This document shows positions 37,770-46,904 of a stretch of DNA of 64,000 nucleotides, piece by piece. The notes beneath the pieces are model-generated. The model saw nothing but the letters and a program-made list of their open reading frames with translations. It made no database searches and had not been told where the DNA came from. Both the position numbers and the translations under genes were made by a program. The first letter of the stretch is position 1, and every line of letters starts with the position of its first letter. Source of the DNA: Mycobacterium sp. (lineage in GTDB: Bacteria; Actinomycetota; Actinomycetes; Mycobacteriales; Mycobacteriaceae); contig NZ_JAICZA010000002.1 of the NCBI RefSeq assembly GCF_025933915.1, forward strand, positions 1 through 64,000, in the 5' to 3' direction.

Positions 37770-39818
37770 CTAGTCTTCGGGGACTTCGCGTTCGATCTCG
37801 TCGAGCCAGATGCGCGCGGACATGTCCGACGGGGCGCGCCAGTCGCCCCGCGGCGACAGTGCACCCCCGTGCGACACCTTGGGACCGTTGGGCAATGCCG
37901 AGCGCTTGAATTGGCTGAACGAGTAAAACCGCTGCACGAAAACCTGCAGCCAGTGTCGAATTTCCTTGAGCGAGTACGACGGTCGCTTGTTGTCCGGAAA
38001 TCCCGGCGGCCAGTTGCCCTGCTCGGGATCACTCCACGCATGCCAGGCCAGGAACGCGATCTTCGACGGCCGGAATCCAAAGCGCAACACGTGGAACAGC
38101 GAAAAATCCTGCAACGCAAACGGCCCGATCTTCGCCTCGCTGCTCTGCAGCTCTTCCTCTTCCCCGCTGGGAACCAGCTCCGGCGTGATCTCGGTGTCGA
38201 GCACCGATTGCAGCACCTCGCTGACCTCGGGCTCGAACTGCTCCGAGGAAATCACCCAGCGGATCAGGTGCTGAATCAGCGTCTTGGGCACGCCGCCATT
38301 GACGTTGTAGTGCGACATCTGGTCGCCGACACCGTATGTCGACCAGCCAAGGCCCAGTTCGGAGAGGTCGCCGGTACCCAGCACGATGCCGCCGCGCTGG
38401 TTGGCCAGCCGGAACAGGTAGTCGGTGCGCAAACCGGCCTGGACGTTTTCGAAGGTGACGTCATAGACCTTCTCGCCGCGCGAGAAGGGGTGATCCATCT
38501 CCTTGAGCATCAGCGCCGCGGTCTCGCGGATGTCGATCTCGGAAAACGTCACACCCAATGCGCGACACAGCTCGATCGCATTGCGCTTGGTGCGGTCCCC
38601 GGTCGCGAAGCCGGGCAGCGTGAACGCCAGAATGTCGCTGCGCGGCCGATGTTCGCGGTCCATCGCGCGGGCGGCAACGATCAACGCGTGCGTCGAGTCC
38701 AGGCCACCGGATATCCCGATGACGACCTTCGGATAATCCAAAGCGCGCAAACGCTGTTCCAGGCCGGCGACCTGGATGTTGTAACCCTCGAAGCAATCCT
38801 GCTCCAGCCGCTGTGGGTCCGCGGGGACGAAGGGGAAGCGTTCGATCTCACGCCGCAGTCCGATATCGCCATCCGGCGGGTCCAGCCGAAACTCGATGCG
38901 CCGAAATGATTCCGCCGTCGTCCGGTGGTGACGCCGGTTGTCGTCAAACGTGCCCATCCGGAGTCGTTCCGCGCGAAGCAATTCGATGTCGATGTCGGCG
39001 ACGCTGCGCCGCTCCCCTTTGGGGAAGCGCTCGGACATGGCCAGCAGCACACCGTTTTCGAACACCATGGTCTGGCCGTCCCAGGCCAAGTCGGTCGTCG
39101 ATTCGCCTTCGCCTGCGGCCGAATAGACGTAGGCGGCCAGGCAGCGCGACGACGCCGAACGGGCCAGCAGGCAGCGGTCCTCGGCGCGGCCGATCGTGAT
39201 CGGGCTGCCCGACAGGTTGGCCAGCACCGTCGCTCCCGCCAACGCGGCTTCCGCGCTGGGCGGAATCGGAACGAACATGTCCTCGCAGATCTCCACGTGC
39301 AGCACGAAGCCGGGCAGGTCGGAGGCGGCGAACAGCAGATCGGGGCCAAAAGGTACCTCGACGTCGACGCCACCGAGGCGGATGGTGCCGCGCTCGTCGT
39401 CTCCCGGCGCGATTTGGCGGCGCTCGTAGAACTCGCGGTAGGTGGGCAGGTACGACTTCGGCGCCACCCCGAGCACCACGCCGCGGTGGATGACCACGGC
39501 GGCGTTGTAGATGCGGTGCCGGTGGCGGACCGGGGCACCGACGACCAAGACCGGCACCAAATCGGCCGAGGACGCGACGATGTCCGCGATGGCCCTTTCG
39601 ACGTCGTCGAGCAGCAGGTCTTGCAAGACGATGTCTTCGATGGAATACCCGGACAGCGTCAGTTCCGGGAACACGGCCATCGCAACGCCGTCGTCGTGGC
39701 ACGCGCGGGCCAGCCGCAAGACCGACTCGGCATTCGCGGCCGGGTCACCGATGACGGTGTGGTGCGTGCACGCGGCGACGCGGGCAAAGCCCTGGCTGTA
39801 AGCGTTGTAAAAGTCCAT
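37770..39818 (-). CDS. nadE: Glutamine-dependent NAD synthetase
   Basis: This 682-residue two-domain enzyme makes NAD from deamido-NAD, using ammonia freed from glutamine. The N-terminal nitrilase-like glutaminase has the Glu-Lys-Cys triad in FPELTLSGYS, PKSYLPTYREFYERR and EICEDMF. The C-terminal synthetase has the PP-loop GISGGLDSTHAL and LGTGDLSELGLGWST. An ammonia tunnel links the sites in the M. tuberculosis enzyme (Rv2438c, 679 residues), which this matches in length. It converges with rbsK and diverges from the isochorismatase-like gene. Confidence 0.95.
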   Translation of the reverse strand: MDFYNAYSQGFARVAACTHHTVIGDPAANAESVLRLARACHDDGVAMAVFPELTLSGYSIEDIVLQDLLLDDVERAIADIVASSADLVPVLVVGAPVRHRHRIYNAAVVIHRGVVLGVAPKSYLPTYREFYERRQIAPGDDERGTIRLGGVDVEVPFGPDLLFAASDLPGFVLHVEICEDMFVPIPPSAEAALAGATVLANLSGSPITIGRAEDRCLLARSASSRCLAAYVYSAAGEGESTTDLAWDGQTMVFENGVLLAMSERFPKGERRSVADIDIELLRAERLRMGTFDDNRRHHRTTAESFRRIEFRLDPPDGDIGLRREIERFPFVPADPQRLEQDCFEGYNIQVAGLEQRLRALDYPKVVIGISGGLDSTHALIVAARAMDREHRPRSDILAFTLPGFATGDRTKRNAIELCRALGVTFSEIDIRETAALMLKEMDHPFSRGEKVYDVTFENVQAGLRTDYLFRLANQRGGIVLGTGDLSELGLGWSTYGVGDQMSHYNVNGGVPKTLIQHLIRWVISSEQFEPEVSEVLQSVLDTEITPELVPSGEEEELQSSEAKIGPFALQDFSLFHVLRFGFRPSKIAFLAWHAWSDPEQGNWPPGFPDNKRPSYSLKEIRHWLQVFVQRFYSFSQFKRSALPNGPKVSHGGALSPRGDWRAPSDMSARIWLDEIEREVPED

Positions 39819-39877
39819 CGCCCTTCCATTGTCGCCTCAATGGTGTCAACTCCGCGCCCCCGGGTATCCCCGACAGC

Positions 39878-40417
39878 ATGAGCGACACTGCTGTCCTGGT
39901 GGTCGACATGATGAATACGTATCAACATCCCGATGCTGAAGATCTAATACCCAATGTCGAGAAGATCATCGAGCCTTTGACCGATTTGGTCCGGTGGGCA
40001 CATACATCCGACGACGTCGACCTGGTCTACGTCAACGACAACTATGGCGATTTCAGCGCGGAGTTCTCCGGAATCGTCCGCTCGGCGCTCGACGGCGCGC
40101 GGCCTGATCTGGTGAAGCCGATCATGCCCGCACAAGGCAGCCGCCTGATGACCAAGGTCCGCCACAGTGCCTTCTATTCGACGGCGCTGGCATACCTGCT
40201 CGGGCGGCTGGACACCAAGCGATTGATCATCACCGGCCAGGTCACCGAGCAATGCATCCTCTACACGGCCCTGGATGCGTATGTGCGGCACTTTCCCGTC
40301 GTGATCCCGACGGATGCGGTCGCCCACATCGACCCCGACCTGGGCGCGGCGGCGTGCAAGATGATGGAGCAGAACATGTCCGCCGAGCTTACGACCGCGG
40401 CGGCCTGCCTCCGCTAG
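39878..40417 (+). CDS. Isochorismatase-like cysteine hydrolase
   Basis: This 179-residue protein of the isochorismatase-like hydrolase family has the catalytic Asp in AVLVVDMMNTY, a Lys in the RHSAF region (TKVRHSAFYSTAL), and the nucleophile Cys in ITGQVTEQCILYTALDAY. Family members include nicotinamidases and N-carbamoyl amidases. Divergent placement from nadE and proximity to a sirtuin, which releases nicotinamide, invites a nicotinamidase idea. However, the usual nicotinamidase metal-binding histidines (DxHxxxH) are not seen, so the substrate is open. Confidence 0.8.
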   Translation: MSDTAVLVVDMMNTYQHPDAEDLIPNVEKIIEPLTDLVRWAHTSDDVDLVYVNDNYGDFSAEFSGIVRSALDGARPDLVKPIMPAQGSRLMTKVRHSAFYSTALAYLLGRLDTKRLIITGQVTEQCILYTALDAYVRHFPVVIPTDAVAHIDPDLGAAACKMMEQNMSAELTTAAACLR

Positions 40418-40456
40418 GGACGCAGCCGCGAGGGTGCGCAGAATGCCGGCTCCGTC

Positions 40457-40488
40457 GGCGTGTTGGCGTGCAAACACGCACGCTCGCG
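40457..40488. repeat. Half copy of the 29.3-kb hairpin repeat
   Basis: GGCGTGTTGGCGTGCAAACA and the following CGCACGCTCGCG match 29 of 32 bases at 29330-29361. Only the right arm is present, so no stem forms. It lies 18 bases before the sirtuin start. Confidence 0.6.
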
Positions 40489-40506
40489 CAGCAGGGCCGG
40501 CTACCG

Positions 40507-41361
40507 ATGGCCCGTACCCTCGGATGGGTGGCCGTCGCCTGCGCAGAATCCCCGGAACTGGTCACGCTGCTGGCCGGGCGCAGGATCGCGGTGCTGACGG
40601 GCGCGGGCATCTCCACCGATTCCGGCATCCCCGACTACCGCGGGCCCGATTCACCGCCGAGCAATCCCATGACCATCCGGCAGTTCACCGGCGACGCGGC
40701 GTTTCGGCAGCGGTACTGGGCGCGCAACCACGTCGGTTGGCGGCACATAGACGACACGCTGCCCAACGCGGGCCATCGCGCGCTGGCCGCGCTCGAGGAC
40801 GCGTCGGTGGTCACCGGCGTGATCACCCAGAACGTCGATCTGCTGCACACCAAGGCGGGCAGCCGAAACGTCATCGACCTGCACGGCACCTACGCGCGGG
40901 TGGTCTGCCTGACCTGCGGCCACACCCTGAGCCGCGCCGCGCTGGCCGAGCAGCTGGAGGCGCTCAACCCCGGATTCACCGAGCGCGCCGAAGCGATCGG
41001 CGGGCTGGCGGTGGCTCCCGACGCCGACGCCGTCGTCGCCGATACCGCGTCGTTCCGCTATCTCGACTGTGTGCGCTGCGCCGGCATGCTCAAACCCGAC
41101 ATCGTGTATTTCGGCGAAAACGTTCCCAAAGACGTTGTGGCAGGGGCGTATAGGATGGTCGAGCAGGCCGATGCGCTGCTGGTCACCGGGTCGTCGCTGA
41201 CCGTGTTCTCCGGCTATCGATTCGTGCGGCACGCCGCCGCGCTGGGTATCCCGATCGCCATCGTCAACCGCGGCAGGACCCGCGGCGACGACCTGGCCGC
41301 CGCCAAGGTCGACGGCGGGTGCTCCGAACTGCTGGCGCTTTTGGTTGGCGAGCTGGCCTAG
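40507..41361 (+). CDS. Sir2-family NAD-dependent protein deacylase
   Basis: This 284-residue sirtuin has the NAD-binding [28 protein letters not shown], the catalytic His in [12 protein letters not shown], and four zinc cysteines (CLTCGH and CVRCAG), followed by [12 protein letters not shown] and [13 protein letters not shown]. It removes acyl groups from lysines using NAD. It is distinct from the genus's CobB-type homologue and has no counterpart at this place in M. tuberculosis as I recall it. The ATG at 40507 begins 20 residues before the core; a GTG at 40528 is an alternative, and the tracked ORF start lies inside the upstream gene. Its stop shares CTAG with the converging P450 stop. Confidence 0.88.
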   Translation: MARTLGWVAVACAESPELVTLLAGRRIAVLTGAGISTDSGIPDYRGPDSPPSNPMTIRQFTGDAAFRQRYWARNHVGWRHIDDTLPNAGHRALAALEDASVVTGVITQNVDLLHTKAGSRNVIDLHGTYARVVCLTCGHTLSRAALAEQLEALNPGFTERAEAIGGLAVAPDADAVVADTASFRYLDCVRCAGMLKPDIVYFGENVPKDVVAGAYRMVEQADALLVTGSSLTVFSGYRFVRHAAALGIPIAIVNRGRTRGDDLAAAKVDGGCSELLALLVGELA

Positions 41362-42635
41362 AAGGTACAGGGCATGCTGCGGATGCCGTGGATGAAGTTG
41401 CCCGCCAGGTACTCCGGATCACCGGCCTCGAAATCGGGCAGCTGTCGGAGCAACTCACCGAAGATGGCGCGCAGCTGCGCCCGGGCCACATGTGTCCCCA
41501 GGCAGTAATGCTGCCCGCCGCCACCGAAACCGACGTGCGGGTTGGGGTCTCGGCTCAGGTCGAATCGATCCGGTTGGTTGAACACCGCATCGTCCCAGTT
41601 GCCGGACGCATAGAACATGACCACCTTCTCCCCCGCGCCGATGGTCTGACCGCCCAACTCGAAATCCGTTGCAGCGGTTCGACGGAAGGTCATCACCGGG
41701 GTGGCGTAGCGGATGAATTCCTCGACCGCCATGCCGATGCGGCTATCGAAATCTTCGGCCAGCCACGCTCGTTGCTCCGGAAAATCGGTGAGCGCTTTGA
41801 GCGCGTGGCTGGTGGTTTGGCGGGTGGTGTCGTTGCCGGCCACGGCGAGCAGCACAAAAAATGCGGCCACGTCGGCGTCGGTCAGTCGATCGCCGTCGAC
41901 GTCGGCGTTCACCAGGCTGCTGAACAGGTCGTCGCGGGGGTGCTCGCGTCGCTGGGCGGCCAGCGCGCCCGCAACTTGATGCAGATACATCACGTTTTCG
42001 AACATGACTTCCATCGGGTTGCGGCCGGCGAGATAGACCGGGTCATTTGTCGACACCAGGGCGTCGGCGGCGTGTGCGACCGACTCGCGCTCGGAGTCCG
42101 GAATCCCCATCATGTCCGACAGCGTTCGCAGCGGCAGTTCCTTGGCGCAGTGCTCGACGAAATCGGCTCCGCTGCCAGCGGCCCTCAGCTCCTCGACGAT
42201 GGTCTTGGCGTTCGACTTGATCGAGTCTTCGATGCGGCGCACCTGCCTCGGGGTAAACGCGGCGGTCGCCAGCTTGCGCAGCTTGGTGTGCCGCGGCGCG
42301 TCCATCGCCAGGAAGGACTGCGTCGACTCGAGCACCTCCTCGGGATAGCTCTCGAACATCACGCCCCTGCCGGACAGGAACACCTCGTGGGTGCGGCTGA
42401 CCGTGACGATGTCGGCGTGCCGGGTGATCGCCCAGAAGCCCGGATCGTCGGGCTCCGTCAGCGCGGCTTCTTCCACCGGTGGATGCCAGCTCACGGGGCG
42501 CTCGGCGCGCAGCACGGCGAACGAGCGTTCCCGATCCGCCGCGGTCGTGGACCAAAACGCCCGCGAGGACAGGTCGATCTCGTCGTAGGCGCGGCCGGGC
42601 GTCTCGGCCCCCGGCGTTCCCGTCAGCACAGCCAT
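41358..42635 (-). CDS. Cytochrome P450
   Basis: This 425-residue bacterial-type P450 monooxygenase has the I-helix oxygen-activation motif AVAGNDTTRQT, the K-helix ExxR in VEEFIRYATP, and the haem-ligand loop GFGGGGQHYCLGTHVARAQ. It resembles mycobacterial P450s acting on sterols or fatty acids, but the substrate cannot be assigned. It diverges from a TetR regulator across a 105-base gap holding a palindromic operator candidate, so regulation by that TetR is likely. No ferredoxin gene is adjacent. Confidence 0.92.
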   Translation of the reverse strand: MAVLTGTPGAETPGRAYDEIDLSSRAFWSTTAADRERSFAVLRAERPVSWHPPVEEAALTEPDDPGFWAITRHADIVTVSRTHEVFLSGRGVMFESYPEEVLESTQSFLAMDAPRHTKLRKLATAAFTPRQVRRIEDSIKSNAKTIVEELRAAGSGADFVEHCAKELPLRTLSDMMGIPDSERESVAHAADALVSTNDPVYLAGRNPMEVMFENVMYLHQVAGALAAQRREHPRDDLFSSLVNADVDGDRLTDADVAAFFVLLAVAGNDTTRQTTSHALKALTDFPEQRAWLAEDFDSRIGMAVEEFIRYATPVMTFRRTAATDFELGGQTIGAGEKVVMFYASGNWDDAVFNQPDRFDLSRDPNPHVGFGGGGQHYCLGTHVARAQLRAIFGELLRQLPDFEAGDPEYLAGNFIHGIRSMPCTF

Positions 42636-42690
42636 GGTGGGCGATCCTCTCTCGTATGACCCCGGTCACAAACTGCACACGACGCTATGC

Positions 42691-42707
42691 CTAGACGGTA
42701 TGTCTAG
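42691..42707. promoter_or_regulatory. Palindromic TetR operator candidate
   Basis: CTAGAC-GGTAT-GTCTAG is a perfect six-base inverted repeat with a five-base spacer, centred between the divergent P450 and TetR genes. Symmetry, size and position are typical of TetR-family operators. Confidence 0.7.
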
Positions 42708-42728
42708 TCAAGATGTCGACGACTCGGC

Positions 42729-42734
42729 TATGCT
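42729..42734 (+). promoter_or_regulatory. -10 hexamer of a probable leaderless tetR promoter
   Basis: TATGCT lies six bases before the tetR ATG at 42741, which places the transcription start at or beside the start codon. No ribosome site precedes the ATG. Confidence 0.5.
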
Positions 42735-42740
42735 CGCCGC

Positions 42741-43397
42741 ATGCCGTCGCTCACCCGTAAGCCACAGGGCCACCGAGGCGTGGGCCGCGAGCAGCGGCGC
42801 GAGCAGATGGAGCGCCGACTGCTGGATGCCACCGAGCGGCTGATGCGCGACGGCGCGAGCTTCACCGAGCTCAGCGTGGATCGGCTGTCCGGCGAAGCGG
42901 GTATCTCCCGGGCCAGCTTCTACATCTACTTCGAGGACAAAGGCCACCTGCTTCGCCGCCTCGCGGGCCGGGTGTTCGGTGATCTGACCGACGGCGCGCG
43001 GCGCTGGTGGACCGTGGCCGGGCGCCATGACCCCGACGATGTGCGCACGGCGATGAGCAGCATCATCGCCACCTATCGAGGCCATCAAGCGGTGCTGGTC
43101 GCACTCAACGAGATGGCCGCCTACGACCCGGCGACGGGGGAAACGTACCGCGATCTGCTGACCGGCATCTCCGAGCAACTCACCCGCGTCATCGAAGAGG
43201 GCCAGGCCGACGGCTCGATCCGCCCCGAGCTGGCTGCGCTGACGACCGCCAGCGCGCTGACCTGGATGGTCGAGCGTGCCTGCCAGCAGAACCTACCGGC
43301 GCGGCCGCCCGACTACGACGCCGAGCTGGCCGCCACCCTCGCCGAAATTGTTTGGGGCGCACTGTATCTCAAGCCGCTTTCGGCGAGCCGACAGTAG
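42741..43397 (+). CDS. TetR-family transcriptional regulator
   Basis: This 218-residue repressor has an N-terminal helix-turn-helix (LSVDRLSGEAGISRASFYIYFEDKGHLL) typical of TetR, then a helical ligand-binding domain ending about residue 205. It diverges from the P450 gene and probably represses both genes through the CTAGAC/GTCTAG palindrome between them, with a lipophilic P450 substrate as a natural inducer candidate. The ATG at 42741 is six bases from a -10 hexamer, suggesting a leaderless message. A strong hairpin terminator begins two bases after its stop. Confidence 0.88.
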   Translation: MPSLTRKPQGHRGVGREQRREQMERRLLDATERLMRDGASFTELSVDRLSGEAGISRASFYIYFEDKGHLLRRLAGRVFGDLTDGARRWWTVAGRHDPDDVRTAMSSIIATYRGHQAVLVALNEMAAYDPATGETYRDLLTGISEQLTRVIEEGQADGSIRPELAALTTASALTWMVERACQQNLPARPPDYDAELAATLAEIVWGALYLKPLSASRQ

Positions 43398-43398
43398 C

Positions 43399-43458
43399 GC
43401 GAGCAGACGCAGAATCGCATGCTCGAAGAACAAATCATGCGATTCTGCGTCTGCTCGC
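43399..43458. terminator. Perfect 23-base-arm bidirectional hairpin terminator
   Basis: Arms 43399-43421 and 43436-43458 are exact reverse complements (starting GCGAGCAGACGCAGAATC) around a 14-base loop. It fills the gap between the converging tetR and proB stops, so it can end both transcripts. It has no T-run. The sequence is of the recurrent type I recall as TRIT (tuberculosis rho-independent terminator) elements in mycobacteria. Confidence 0.8.
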
Positions 43459-43460
43459 CC

Positions 43461-44564
43461 TTACACCGCCACCAGGTCGTCGGCGTGCACGGCGGGCCTA
43501 CGCAGCTCGCCGGGCAGCTCGCTGGTCGAGCGCCCCATCATGGTGACGAGTTCCGTCGCGTCATAGGCGACCACGCCGCGGGCCACCATCGCCGCGTCCG
43601 GCCCGCGCAATTCGACGACATCGCCGCCATAGAACCGGCCGGACACCGCGGTGATCCCCGCGGGCAGCAGCGAGCGGCGTTGCCCCACCACGGCACGCAC
43701 CGCCCCGTCGTCAAGGGTCAGCACACCGGCCGCCTCGGCGGCGTAACGCACCCAGAACCGCCGCGCCGACATCCGGGCGGGCCGCGCGGCGAACACCGTG
43801 CCGACGGACGCATCGGTGAGCGCGGTCGAGGCGTCGCCCGCGGCCGCCAGCAGCACCGGCACACCGGCGTCGGCGGCCAGTAGCGCCGACGACATCTTCG
43901 AGGCCATACCGCCGGTGCCCAAATCACTGCCCGGCCCCGCGATCACGCCGACCAGATCCGCCGAGTCCGCCACCTCCGGGATGAACCGCGCGGCTTCGGA
44001 TTTGCGCGGATCGGAGTCGTAGAGCCCGTCGATGTCGGACAACAACACCAAGGCTTCGGCCCCGACCAGGTGCGCCACCAGCGCCGAAAGCCGGTCGTTG
44101 TCGCCGAACCGGATCTCGTTGGTGGCCACCGTGTCGTTTTCGTTGACGATCGCCACCGCATGCAGGGCACGCAGCCGATCCAGCGTGCGCTGAGCGTTGG
44201 TGTGCTGGGCCCGCATCGAGATGTCGTGCGCGCTGAGCAGCACCTGTCCGACCGTGCGGCCGTAGCGGCCGAACGCGGCGCTCCACGAATTCACCAGCGC
44301 CACCTGACCGACGCTGGCCGCGGCTTGCTTCGTCGCCAAATCCCTGGGGCGACGGGACAATCCCAGCGGTTCGATGCCGGCGGCGATGGCACCGGAGGAC
44401 ACGATGACGACGTCGGTCCCCGCTTTCATCCGCGCCTCGATCGCATCGGCGAGCCCGGCCAACCGACCGGCGTCGAACACCCCGGCCGGCGTGGTCAACG
44501 CGTTGGTGCCCACCTTGACCACCAGGCTGCGCGCATTGCGGATGACGTCGCGATGGGGGCTCAC
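43461..44564 (-). CDS. proB: Glutamate 5-kinase
   Basis: This 367-residue enzyme phosphorylates glutamate in the first step of proline synthesis. The amino-acid-kinase domain occupies about residues 10-255 ([62 protein letters not shown]) and a PUA domain follows ([24 protein letters not shown]). It starts at a GTG whose GTGA overlaps the obg stop, so proB is coupled to obg in the rplU-rpmA-obg-proB unit. Feedback inhibition by proline is a family property. Confidence 0.95.
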   Translation of the reverse strand: MSPHRDVIRNARSLVVKVGTNALTTPAGVFDAGRLAGLADAIEARMKAGTDVVIVSSGAIAAGIEPLGLSRRPRDLATKQAAASVGQVALVNSWSAAFGRYGRTVGQVLLSAHDISMRAQHTNAQRTLDRLRALHAVAIVNENDTVATNEIRFGDNDRLSALVAHLVGAEALVLLSDIDGLYDSDPRKSEAARFIPEVADSADLVGVIAGPGSDLGTGGMASKMSSALLAADAGVPVLLAAAGDASTALTDASVGTVFAARPARMSARRFWVRYAAEAAGVLTLDDGAVRAVVGQRRSLLPAGITAVSGRFYGGDVVELRGPDAAMVARGVVAYDATELVTMMGRSTSELPGELRRPAVHADDLVAV

Positions 44565-46009
44565 GACTCCTCACCGGGTTCGCGTCGGCGACGCCGTGCG
44601 GCCTTGCGCTCGTCGGCACCGACGCGATCGCTGCGTTCCAGCCGCACGTCGGTACCGCGGCCGGTCATAGTGACGTCGACTCCTGCCGGCGTCTGCGGCT
44701 CCCAGTCAAATGTCATCGCTCCGATGGTCACCGCGCAGCCGGACTTTGCACCCAGCCGCAGCAGTTCCTCTTCGACCCCGAGGCGCGCCAGGCGGTCGGC
44801 GAGATATCCCACGGCCTCGTCGTTGTCGAAGTTGGTCTGGCGCACCCAGCGCTCGGGTCGCGCACCGCTGACCACGAAGCCGCCCGGCTGCTGGGGATCC
44901 GGCTCAACGCGAAAGCCGCTGTCGTCGACGGGAACCGGGCGAATCACCGGACGCCGCGCCACGATCTGCGGCCGGGCTGCGTTGTAGTCCGCAATCATCT
45001 TCCACAACCCAAAGATCAATGGCTGCAAACCTTCTCGCGCGACCGCCGACACCAGAAACACCGGCCAGCCGCGCTCGGCGATGTCGTCAAGGACGAATTC
45101 GGCGAGCTCGCGCGCCTCGGGAACGTCGATCTTGTTGAGCACCACCGCGCGGGGCCGTTCGGCGAGATCACCCAATGTCGCATCCCCTTGCAGGGTCGGC
45201 GTATACGCGGCCAGTTCGGCCTCCAATGCGTCGATATCGGAGATCGGGTCCCGGCCCGGTTCCGCGGTGGCACAGTCGATGACATGCACCAGCACGGCGC
45301 ATCGCTCGATGTGCCGGAGGAAATCCAGGCCCAGGCCCCGGCCCTGCGAGGCACCGGGGATCAGGCCGGGAACATCGGCGACGGTAAAGGTGTGCTCGCC
45401 CGCCGACACGACGCCGAGATTGGGCACCAGCGTGGTGAACGGGTAGTCGGCGATCTTGGGTTTGGCCGCCGAGATCGTGGACACCAACGACGATTTGCCG
45501 GCGGAGGGGAAACCGATCAGGCCGGCATCGGCGACGGTCTTGAGTTCCAGCGTCAGGTCGCGCGTCTCGCCCTGCTCACCCAGCAGCGCAAAGCCGGGAG
45601 CCTTGCGCGCGCGCGAGGCGAGCGCGGCGTTGCCCAGACCGCCGCGACCACCCGCGGCGGCTTCGAAGCGGGTGCCCGCGCCGACCAGGTCGGCCAGCAG
45701 CCGGCCGGCTCCGTCCAGGACGACGGTTCCGTCGGGCACTTTGACTTCCAGGTCGGCGCCGGCGGCGCCGTCGCGGTTGTTGCCCATCCCCTGTTTGCCC
45801 GACGGCGCGGTGACATGGGGGTGGAAATGGAAGTCCAGCAGGGTGTGGACCTGCGGGTCGACGACGAAGACGATGCTGCCGCCGCGGCCGCCATTGCCGC
45901 CGTCGGGGCCGCCCAGCGGCTTGAACTTTTCGCGATGGACCGAGGCGCAGCCGTTACCGCCGGAACCGGCGCGCGCATGGATGACGACGCGGTCGACGAA
46001 CCGAGGCAT
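44561..46009 (-). CDS. obg: Obg/CgtA ribosome-associated GTPase
   Basis: This 482-residue essential GTPase acts in large-subunit ribosome maturation and stress responses. It has the glycine-rich Obg fold (about 1-158), the G domain with P-loop [12 protein letters not shown], switch region [17 protein letters not shown] and NKID motifs, and a C-terminal OCT domain (about 340-430). The ATG at 46009 ([14 protein letters not shown]) is the family start; the track begins five codons earlier. It follows rpmA across an 89-base gap holding a hairpin, and overlaps proB by four bases. Confidence 0.95.
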   Translation of the reverse strand: MPRFVDRVVIHARAGSGGNGCASVHREKFKPLGGPDGGNGGRGGSIVFVVDPQVHTLLDFHFHPHVTAPSGKQGMGNNRDGAAGADLEVKVPDGTVVLDGAGRLLADLVGAGTRFEAAAGGRGGLGNAALASRARKAPGFALLGEQGETRDLTLELKTVADAGLIGFPSAGKSSLVSTISAAKPKIADYPFTTLVPNLGVVSAGEHTFTVADVPGLIPGASQGRGLGLDFLRHIERCAVLVHVIDCATAEPGRDPISDIDALEAELAAYTPTLQGDATLGDLAERPRAVVLNKIDVPEARELAEFVLDDIAERGWPVFLVSAVAREGLQPLIFGLWKMIADYNAARPQIVARRPVIRPVPVDDSGFRVEPDPQQPGGFVVSGARPERWVRQTNFDNDEAVGYLADRLARLGVEEELLRLGAKSGCAVTIGAMTFDWEPQTPAGVDVTMTGRGTDVRLERSDRVGADERKAARRRRREPGEES

Positions 46010-46037
46010 CGTGGGTCCTCTCACCCGACTCGCTCGC

Positions 46038-46093
46038 CGAACGTGCGGCTACCGCGAGAATTGCCTCGAATTATCGCAGTGGGTGCACGTTCG
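46038..46093. terminator. Hairpin repeat between rpmA and obg
   Basis: CGAACGTGC and GCACGTTCG form a nine-base stem around a 38-base loop in the rpmA-obg gap. The right arm with its flank (GTGCACGTTCG after GTGG) recurs near 63831-63846 downstream of clpP2. It may partly terminate transcription after rpmA and so lower obg-proB expression. Confidence 0.5.
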
Positions 46094-46098
46094 CGCGC

Positions 46099-46365
46099 TC
46101 AGTCGGTGGTTTGCCCGGCCGCGACGATGTTGACCGTCTTGCGGCCGCGCTTGATCCCGAACTCGACGGCGCCGGACTCCTTGGCGAACAACGTGTCGTC
46201 GCCGCCGCGCCCGACACCGACGCCCGGGTGGAACTTGGTGCCGCGCTGCCGGACGATGATCTCGCCGGCCTTGACGACCTGGCCGCCGAATCGCTTCACA
46301 CCCAGCCGCTGCGCGGCGGAATCGCGACCGTTGCGCGAGCTGGAAGCGCCCTTCTTGTGTGCCAT
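46099..46365 (-). CDS. rpmA: 50S ribosomal protein L27
   Basis: This 88-residue ribosomal protein begins [16 protein letters not shown] and continues [22 protein letters not shown], the invariant L27 sequence near the peptidyl transferase centre. The short N-terminus shows no cleavable extension of the firmicute type. It follows rplU after 13 bases in the standard rplU-rpmA-obg order. Confidence 0.98.
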   Translation of the reverse strand: MAHKKGASSSRNGRDSAAQRLGVKRFGGQVVKAGEIIVRQRGTKFHPGVGVGRGGDDTLFAKESGAVEFGIKRGRKTVNIVAAGQTTD

Positions 46366-46378
46366 GTCTTCGCCTTTG

Positions 46379-46690
46379 CTACTTGATACCGGTGACCTTC
46401 AGGACCGTCAGCTGCTGACGGTGTCCCTGACGCTTGTGGTAACCGGTCTTGTTCTTGAACTTGTGGATACGGATCTTGGGGCCCTTGGTGTGCTCGAGCA
46501 CCTCGCCGGTGACCGCGACCTTGGCCAGCGCGGCCGCGTCGGTGGTCACCTTGGCGCCGTCCACCACCAGGGCGACGGGCAGCGACACGTTCGAACCCGG
46601 CTCAGAGTCGAGCTTCTCGACCTTGACCACGTCCCCGACGGCGACCTTGTACTGCTTGCCGCCCGTCTTGACGATTGCGTAGGTCGCCAT
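46379..46690 (-). CDS. rplU: 50S ribosomal protein L21
   Basis: This 103-residue 23S-rRNA-binding protein has the N-terminal [18 protein letters not shown] and the C-terminal [17 protein letters not shown] signature of L21. It is the first gene of the rplU-rpmA-obg-proB unit, preceded by a leader of roughly 120 bases if the TAAAGT -10 candidate at 46816-46821 is used, and by an AGGAGAAGGAGC purine-rich ribosome site. Confidence 0.98.
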   Translation of the reverse strand: MATYAIVKTGGKQYKVAVGDVVKVEKLDSEPGSNVSLPVALVVDGAKVTTDAAALAKVAVTGEVLEHTKGPKIRIHKFKNKTGYHKRQGHRQQLTVLKVTGIK

Positions 46691-46815
46691 CGTTGCTCTG
46701 CTCCTTCTCCTAGCCGCTGCTCAGCGCGTCGCGCGCGAACCAGCCGCGGTGCACGTGGTGGGTCTGGGTTGCGGGCCTGCGCCGATTCCCCGGGAGTCCC
46801 GCTGCCGCCGGCCAA

Positions 46816-46821
46816 ACTTTA
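46816..46821 (-). promoter_or_regulatory. -10 candidate for the rplU-rpmA transcript
   Basis: On the minus strand TAAAGT (TANNNT type) lies about 125 bases before rplU, with TTGTCG upstream as a weak, closely spaced -35. This is the best promoter candidate in the 214-base rne-rplU gap. Confidence 0.35.
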
Positions 46822-46904
46822 GTCGCCCGGCCTGACGACAACTGTCCAAGGGTACGTGACCAGCGGCTACAGGGTCAAACCGGACACGGCCGGGTTTTCG
46901 GCGC

